A stretch of 38,572 bases of DNA from Roseovarius aestuarii (GTDB lineage: Bacteria > Pseudomonadota > Alphaproteobacteria > Rhodobacterales > Rhodobacteraceae). The position numbers were made by a program, and so were the translations under genes. Below are positions 33,465-38,572 of this stretch, piece by piece (positions within the stretch are counted from its first letter, which is position 1; every line of letters starts with the position of its first letter). The notes beneath the pieces are model-generated. The model was not told where the DNA came from and ran no database searches. It was given only the letters and a program-made list of their open reading frames with translations. The stretch is taken from contig JAPWHL010000030.1 of the NCBI GenBank assembly GCA_027214255.1, positions 1 to 38,572 on the forward strand, in the 5' to 3' direction.

Positions 33465-34997
33465 TCAGTAGGTCGCAATCGATGGGCCGCCCGCCTTGGC
33501 TGCGGGTGGGAATTCTTGTTTCATCTGCTGTGTGAAAAGGCGGCGTTGCGCGGCATACTCTGGATCGGCGAACAGGTTCGCGTGTTCCCCAGGATCAGAG
33601 CGCAGGTTGAACATTTCCCCCCAAGCCGGGTTCTCGGGGTACTGGGTAAAGCGCCATTCCGGCGTCAGAATGGATTGATTGTAGGTATCCATGCGGGTGC
33701 GCGGATGGTATTCCGCAAACATGTAGTCACGACCGGGGGCATCGGGACGGGCAAGCATGTCGGCAAATGACTGACCGTCTGTCGCGGTTTGGCCCAGCCC
33801 CAGATGGGCCTGCAGGGTCGCCCGCAGGTCAAGGTGGCTTGTGATGCCACTGCGCGGGCCCTTCGCAACGCCCGGACCGGCCATCACCAGCGGAACCCGC
33901 AACAGCGACCGATAGGGGCAAGGGCCCTTGCGGATCAAACCGTGATCGCCAAGAAGCTCGCCATGATCGGACGAGAACAGCACAAGCGTATCGTCCGCCA
34001 TGCCAAGCGCATCAAGCTGCGCCAGAATGCGCCCGACGCAGTCGTCGATCATCGAGACCAGGCCATAGGTATGGGCAATCGCCAGCCGCAGCGAGCCTTC
34101 CGAGAACCGCTGTGTGGTTTGCAGGAACCCCTGTTCGCGCGGCGGTCCGGGGTTGCGCAGGAAATCCACATAGCTTTTCCCCCCTTCTTCGCTGTTACCC
34201 TCCAGAATATAGGACGGCATCGCCGTCAGTTCGCCCTGCAGCGCCGAGGGCAAGGGGATGTCTTGCGGATCATACATGTCGCACCACGGCGCCGGTGGAG
34301 AGAACGGATGGTGCGGGTCCGGAAAGGACACGAACAGAAAGAAGGGATCGGCGCCGTCGTGGGCTTTCAGGAAGTCGCACGAGCGATCGGCAATCCAGTT
34401 GTTATAGTGCAATTCGGCGGGAATCGCCGATTTCCACACCTCGTCCATATCGTCCGGCGGCGGTTCCAGCGCGTTTTCCGGCGAATAGAGGGCCGCAGCG
34501 TCCGGCGCGACCGCGTTCAGCCAGCGGGCATAATGCCCGCCTTCGGTGGCACCGACGGATTCACCTATCAGGATATCCACCGTGTCAAAGCCGTAAAACG
34601 GCCCGTTCCAATCCTCGCTTTCGGGCTGATCCCAAAAGGCGTTGGAATCCGGCATCATATGTTCCTTGCCCGCAAGTATCGGCTGGAAGTGAAACTTGCC
34701 CACACCATGCGTTTGATACCCGGCCGCCTTCAGGTCATGGGTCAGAAGGGGCGTCTTCTCGGGCAGGGCGACGCCGTTCCGGGTCAACCCGTGATGACGT
34801 GCATAGAGACCCGAAAACAGGGTTGATCGACTGGGTGAACAGATCTGGTGCGGGGTATGGTGGTTGTGAAATACGGCACCGCGCCTTGCCAAGGCATCAA
34901 TATTCGGCGTTTGCACTATTGAATTGCCGGTGCAACCCAGGCTGTCGGCGCGTTGCTGATCGGTCATGATCACCAGGACGTTGGGTGTTCCACTCAT
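33465..34997 (-). CDS. sulfatase, cysteine type (first copy)
   Basis: This 510-residue protein is an arylsulfatase-family enzyme. Its features are NVLVIMTDQQRADSLG with a metal-binding aspartate at 13, the modification motif C53-S-P-S-R57 (the cysteine becomes formylglycine), HGVGKFHF, SFPDPHHPFSPP and SSDHGELLGDHG. No signal peptide is visible. It starts inside the stop codon of the upstream sulfatase gene (ATGA overlap), so they are translationally coupled. The in-frame extension to 35108 lies within the other gene. The substrate may be a small sulfate ester; choline-sulfate-like compounds are one option. Confidence 0.9.
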   Translation of the reverse strand: MSGTPNVLVIMTDQQRADSLGCTGNSIVQTPNIDALARRGAVFHNHHTPHQICSPSRSTLFSGLYARHHGLTRNGVALPEKTPLLTHDLKAAGYQTHGVGKFHFQPILAGKEHMMPDSNAFWDQPESEDWNGPFYGFDTVDILIGESVGATEGGHYARWLNAVAPDAAALYSPENALEPPPDDMDEVWKSAIPAELHYNNWIADRSCDFLKAHDGADPFFLFVSFPDPHHPFSPPAPWCDMYDPQDIPLPSALQGELTAMPSYILEGNSEEGGKSYVDFLRNPGPPREQGFLQTTQRFSEGSLRLAIAHTYGLVSMIDDCVGRILAQLDALGMADDTLVLFSSDHGELLGDHGLIRKGPCPYRSLLRVPLVMAGPGVAKGPRSGITSHLDLRATLQAHLGLGQTATDGQSFADMLARPDAPGRDYMFAEYHPRTRMDTYNQSILTPEWRFTQYPENPAWGEMFNLRSDPGEHANLFADPEYAAQRRLFTQQMKQEFPPAAKAGGPSIATY

Positions 34998-36469
34998 AAG
35001 GCCGCTCCCTCTCGGTTGGGCGCGGGCGTATGATTGAACCGGGGCCTGTTTTCGCAGGCCTCCCGTCCACCCAGTTCCGCGATGCGGCGTTTCTGGTCGG
35101 CAAAGCACCGCGCGTTGACTGCGTCAGGGTCACAGATCCCGAACAGCCGGTGCCGGCCCTCGTGCAGCACCGCCTGAACGACGGGATCGTTGACACGATC
35201 AATCGCAAGATTACAAAGCTCGTCTGGGTCCGCCCCAAGATCAAACAGTTGCGGTTCATGTCCGACATAGTGGACGTATTTCCAGTTCTGCCAGCGCACC
35301 ATGAAGGTGCCGGTGGTCGAGCCGCCATCGTGGTATTCACTCAGGATCGTACGATCCATGTCGTCGGGTGCGTTTGCCAATGCGCGCAGCGACCGCCCCG
35401 GCAAGGCCCGGCTTTGGGCATCGTGGTCCACACCGCAGACATCGATCGCCGTCGCGGCGATATCCACCAGGGACGTTCCCGTCGCGACCCGCCGCCCCGC
35501 GGGAAGGCCCGGACCGGCGGCTATCATCGGCACACCAGCCGATTGTTCATACATGACCTGTTTGGTCCAGAAACCCTGATCGCCCATCATGTCACCATGA
35601 TCCGAGATGTAGATCACAACCGTATCTTCGGCCTGTCCGCTCTGATGCAGCGCCTGCAGGATGCGGCCGACGCAATCGTCCATGAAGCTGGTCAATCCGT
35701 AATAGGCCGCCTTGGCCTCGCGCATTTTCTGTTCGTCAAAGTATCGGTCGTAATCGAAGAACCTTGCGACATTTCGAAGCTCGCTGTGGTCCGGATGCGC
35801 ATGCGCGGCATAGCCCACCGGCAGATCCATCTCGGCCGGGTCGTACATGTCGTAAAATTCCTGTGGGCAGGTCAACGGATAATGAGGGCTGACCAGAGAC
35901 ACAAACGCGGCCCAAGGTTCGCGTTGGCGCTCTGAGGCTGCAAGCCACTCTTCTGCCATCCCGGTAATCTCGCGGTCGTAATCGGTATAGGTGCTGGGCC
36001 CGATCCCGACCTCCTCGGCCAGTTCCGAGGCCGAGGTATATTCAGGAGGGTTTTCGCGCAGCAGGCCGACGGGCCATCCGACACCGTCGACCACATGCAT
36101 CGCCAGCAGTTCTTCCGTGAAGCCATTGTCGTCCCGGGATGACCGGAAATGCAGTTTCCCGATGGATGTAACCGGCACGCCCTGCCTTTTCAGATGGCTC
36201 ATCCAGCTGCGCACAGCGCCGTCGTAAGGGGTCGCGCTGTCCCAGTAGCCAGTCTTGTGCACATAGTCACCGCACGCAAGGCTGGCACGGGTCGGCACAC
36301 ACATGGGCGACGGGGTATAGGCGTTTGCAAACACTGTGCCTCGCGCCGCCAGCGCGTCAAGGTTGGGTGTCTTGACGATGTGGTGACCGGCACACCCCAT
36401 GGCGTCCTTGCGATGCTCATCCGAGATGATGATCAGTAGGTTCGTCGGCTTGGATGCGAGCGTGCTCAC
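34994..36469 (-). CDS. sulfatase, cysteine type (second copy), choline-sulfatase-like
   Basis: This 491-residue sulfatase has NLLIIISDEHRKDAMGC at the start, C57-V-P-T-R61 as the modification site, TSIGKLHFRSS, LVSPHYPLTCP and YISDHGDMMGDQG. The C-terminal DPDAVNARCFADQKRRIAEL recalls the choline-sulfatase group, but I cannot assign the substrate. No signal peptide is seen, so it should be cytoplasmic. It is the first gene of a leftward set of sulfatase, sulfatase, solute-binding protein and M28-like genes. No sulfatase-maturating enzyme gene is in the window. Confidence 0.88.
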   Translation of the reverse strand: MSTLASKPTNLLIIISDEHRKDAMGCAGHHIVKTPNLDALAARGTVFANAYTPSPMCVPTRASLACGDYVHKTGYWDSATPYDGAVRSWMSHLKRQGVPVTSIGKLHFRSSRDDNGFTEELLAMHVVDGVGWPVGLLRENPPEYTSASELAEEVGIGPSTYTDYDREITGMAEEWLAASERQREPWAAFVSLVSPHYPLTCPQEFYDMYDPAEMDLPVGYAAHAHPDHSELRNVARFFDYDRYFDEQKMREAKAAYYGLTSFMDDCVGRILQALHQSGQAEDTVVIYISDHGDMMGDQGFWTKQVMYEQSAGVPMIAAGPGLPAGRRVATGTSLVDIAATAIDVCGVDHDAQSRALPGRSLRALANAPDDMDRTILSEYHDGGSTTGTFMVRWQNWKYVHYVGHEPQLFDLGADPDELCNLAIDRVNDPVVQAVLHEGRHRLFGICDPDAVNARCFADQKRRIAELGGREACENRPRFNHTPAPNREGAAL

Positions 36470-36682
36470 TGATGATACTCCAGCTATTCGCGCTCCGGGG
36501 CGTTGCGGATCGCTATTGTATTTATGCGCCCGATTTCAAAAGGACCGCATCAAGGGCGCGCGGGGTGCATCGCTGCTGCCATTTATCGAGTTTCCTTATG
36601 ATCGATGAGTTGGGATGGTAACGGTTGCATTTTCACGCACCATCAAATAAAAAAAACCCGTATCAATAAAATAATTTATGCC
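36470..36682. promoter_or_regulatory. divergent control region between sulfatase set and LysR gene
   Basis: The 213-bp gap separates the leftward sulfatase operon from the rightward LysR gene and should contain both promoters. The right half is AT-rich (ATCAAATAAAAAAAACCC and after). No clear T-N11-A repeat was identified. Confidence 0.4.
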
Positions 36683-37531
36683 ATGAAAACACCGATGAAC
36701 TGGCTTCACAGCTTTGAAGCCGCTGCACGTCTGGGCAATATGACACTGGCTGCCTCTGAGGTTGGACTGACCCAGGCGGCTATGAGCCAGCAGATCAAGG
36801 CACTGGAAATCCGGCTTGGGCGGCAACTGTTTGTTCGTGAGCCGCGCGGTGTGTCTTTGACCGCTGCGGGCACCCGGCTTTATGCGGAAATTGCCCCTAG
36901 TCTTGATCAGATCGGGAACGCATTGAAAAGATACGCCACACCCCGGCGAAACCGATTGCGTTTGTTGTGCAATACAAGCCTGGCAACGAGGTGGCTCAAC
37001 GATCTGCTTCCCAAATTTCAGCGCATGCACCCGGACATTCTGCTGGAGTTGCGAACGGCGTTATGGCCGCCGGACCGGCTTGGATATGACGCAGACGTCG
37101 AGATTTTTCTTGGGTTTGGCGTACGGCCCCCACGTGCGGAATTCTTGGTGCAAAGCCCTTTCGTCGCTGTTGCGGCGCCTGAAATTGCCGCCCGCGTGGT
37201 TTCTCAGGATCAAGGCATTCCCCTGATCAGAATCTCTGGTCTTAGTCATGTTTTTGATACCTGGCTTTCCCGAAAGGAAAACAAGAAAATCAAATTTGTC
37301 GACGTCGCGGAAACCGACAGCAATCACGGCGCCCTTACAATGGCCGAAGCCGGACTGGGCTTGACCCTGTGCTCATCGTTCCTTGCCAAACAATCAATTC
37401 ACGAAGGCCGGTTGCAGGTATTAACCGACGCGAAAGTCGCACCTGATGTCGCCTATTGGCTGCAACTAAAAGATGTCACTAAGCCCGCAGCTATTCTGTT
37501 CCGAGATTGGATCATGGCGACTTTGTCTTAA
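36683..37531 (+). CDS. LysR-family transcriptional regulator (GcvA-like) of the sulfatase set
   Basis: This 282-residue protein starts at ATG 36683 (MKTPMNWLHSFEAAARLGNM); the 26 upstream codons are AT-rich and look non-coding. The winged helix-turn-helix spans about 5-65 (TLAASEVGLTQAAMSQQIKA, RQLFVREPRGVSLTAAGTRL). The effector domain follows, with WLNDLLPKFQRMHPDILLEL, typical of GcvA-like proteins. It is divergent from the sulfatase operon and is probably its regulator. The inducer is unknown. Confidence 0.88.
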   Translation: MKTPMNWLHSFEAAARLGNMTLAASEVGLTQAAMSQQIKALEIRLGRQLFVREPRGVSLTAAGTRLYAEIAPSLDQIGNALKRYATPRRNRLRLLCNTSLATRWLNDLLPKFQRMHPDILLELRTALWPPDRLGYDADVEIFLGFGVRPPRAEFLVQSPFVAVAAPEIAARVVSQDQGIPLIRISGLSHVFDTWLSRKENKKIKFVDVAETDSNHGALTMAEAGLGLTLCSSFLAKQSIHEGRLQVLTDAKVAPDVAYWLQLKDVTKPAAILFRDWIMATLS

Positions 37532-37613
37532 ACAAGCGATTCCATTTATGCTGAAAAACATCGTTATCCTATTCGGCGGGACCTCCAATGAAATTTTCGC
37601 TGACAGGACGAAC

Positions 37614-38266
37614 GGTATTGCCAAGTTGTTGGCATGAGCTTGTGGATCTTGGCAAAGGCAGGATCATGCCATCATTTCCGCAGTGTAATCTGCCCAGAGG
37701 TTGAAAGCATCGGAGCGGGCGTGGCGGTATGAATTTGCGTTCAGTTGATAGCGGCGAGGACGGAAGAGCAAAGTGATCAGATCATGTGCGGCCAAAAACC
37801 TCTGAGCCTGCCGGTGGGATTTGAATTTACCGAAGATCTTCTCTCGTTTTCGTGTCGGCCGGTGCGACACCTCGATCGCGTTGTTCAAGCCCTTGTGCGC
37901 ACGATGGTCAGCGTTCGGAGCCAGTGCTTTGACCGGCTTGATATAGCTGCGCAATTTGTCAGTTATGACCACCCTCAGCTCGCCAAACTGTGAAACCAAT
38001 CTTTGGAAAAAGCGCTTTGCTGCTTTGGCATTGCGGCGTGTTTGCACGAGAATATCGAGGACGTCTCCATCCGCGTCGATCGCGCGCCACAGCCAATGCT
38101 TCTTGCCACGGATCGTGATCACGACTTCATCCAGGTGCCACTTGTCGTTCGGCCGCGGTCGATCCCGGCGGATGCAATTTGCAAAGTGTTGACCAAAGCG
38201 ATTGACCCACAGTCGGATCGCTTCTCGGCTGACAATCACTCCCCGCGCTGCCAACAGGTCTTCAAG
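37614..38266 (-). mobile_element. truncated IS6-family element, sister of the one at 29671-30480
   Basis: The left end GGTATTGCCAAGTTGTTGGC (37614-37633) is the same inverted repeat as in the complete copy. The transposase (minus strand, 37664 to about 38264) is nearly identical to that copy from EDLLAARG to the end, with differences such as IRGKKHWLW for IRDKKHWLW. The first 40 or so codons and the other end are replaced by an IS5-type end at about 38266. The orientation is opposite to the complete copy, and the pair brackets the sulfatase module. Confidence 0.85.
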
Positions 38267-38493
38267 GCCGTGTTGCACAGATCATAATCTGCTCGGAACG
38301 CGCCCTACCCGAAACGGATTTCAGGCGGTGCGTTCAAAACTTGGGCGGCCAAGCCCAGTCATTCGATTGAGAACCCAGACGCAAATCTTGGCTTCTGTTT
38401 TCTGTTTTTTGAAGTTGCGCGCCTTTAGCTTGGGCCCAATGACAGCCTTCCAACGGCCCATGAGAGTTTCACCTCGGCTGCGTTGATTGTAGC
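38266..38493 (-). mobile_element. IS5-family 3' fragment
   Basis: The transposase C-terminus GYNQRSRGETLMGRWKAVIG continues as PKLKARNFKKQKTEA and ends GLGRPSFERTA (stop at 38321). GTGTTGCACAGATCATAATC at 38270-38289 looks like the terminal repeat of the element. This copy keeps the lysine codon after GRW that is a stop in the copy at 24003-24722. It ends abruptly at about 38493, where another IS end begins. Confidence 0.75.
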
Positions 38494-38572
38494 CGGTGGT
38501 TCTGTCGCAAACTTTGCGGCACGACGGAATGCCTCGTGTCGCTGGACACAGTTAACCAGCGAGGGCCGCGAA
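38493..38572 (+). mobile_element. possible IS6-type end running off the window
   Basis: GGTTCTGTCGCAAACTTT resembles the IS6-type end GGTTCTGTTGCAAAGTTT at 12606, and replaces the IS5 sequence exactly here. The element would extend beyond the window. No transposase is visible in the 80 bases available. Confidence 0.45.

Noticed and set aside
33789..34826. Rightward ORF of 345 codons inside the first sulfatase gene
   Set aside because: It is antisense to a sulfatase with intact motifs, is arginine/glutamine-rich and shows no domain.
35030..35935. Rightward ORF of 301 codons inside the second sulfatase gene
   Set aside because: It is an antisense shadow; no RBS or domain is seen.
1..38572. 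CRISPR arrays, tRNA and rRNA genes
   Set aside because: No regularly spaced identical repeats and no recognisable tRNA or rRNA sequence were seen on either strand.

Overview
The window looks like part of a large, mosaic plasmid (or plasmid-derived region) of an alphaproteobacterium, most likely the Rhodobacterales/Roseobacter group. The grounds are a complete repA-repB-repC cassette, a DUF1403-ScpB gene pair, a truncated DUF2493 gene of the alphaproteobacterial plasmid type, TRAP and ABC uptake genes with LysR regulators, two toxin-antitoxin pairs and many IS remnants. The assignment comes from protein-family recognition only; no database search was possible.

Left part (1-4445): a short RBS-preceded ORF, a HigB/HigA-type toxin-antitoxin pair, a DUF2493 gene cut by an IS3-family fragment, and a complete IS481-family element bounded by CTAG duplications. 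A GcvA-like LysR gene, transcribed leftwards, ends this part.

Catabolic module 1 (3561-12577): a dimethylglycine/sarcosine dehydrogenase-like flavoenzyme with its LysR regulator, a second LysR gene divergent from an enolase-superfamily enzyme, and a TRAP transporter (dctP-dctQ-dctM) in the same direction as the enolase gene. Together they suggest import and breakdown of an N-methylated or hydroxy-acid compound, possibly a betaine; the substrate is inference.

Accessory part (12606-24002): remnants of IS6- and IS110-family elements and a DUF927 ATPase gene set between two families of short repeats with a DnaA box. A three-gene rightward set follows: an unknown helical protein, a PD-(D/E)XK nuclease-like protein, and a soluble AAA+/M41 (FtsH-like) zinc protease. 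Then come DUF1403 and ScpB genes, a tyrosine recombinase with an 11-7-11 inverted-repeat site upstream, ParD/ParE, and a truncated serine resolvase. The three-gene set and the DUF927 locus are the best candidates here for undescribed systems.

Replication module (24723-28546): repA, repB and repC lie on the minus strand. There is a candidate antisense RNA promoter between repB and repC, and two identical perfect 18-bp palindromes just beyond repC that are good candidates for the partition site. A DnaA box lies upstream of repA.

Catabolic module 2 (30481-37613): an M28-like protein, a Tat-exported family 5 solute-binding protein, two overlapping sulfatase genes and a divergent LysR gene. The module is framed by two closely related IS6-family elements in inverted orientation, which suggests it moved as a unit. 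The right edge is a nest of broken IS6- and IS5-family elements.
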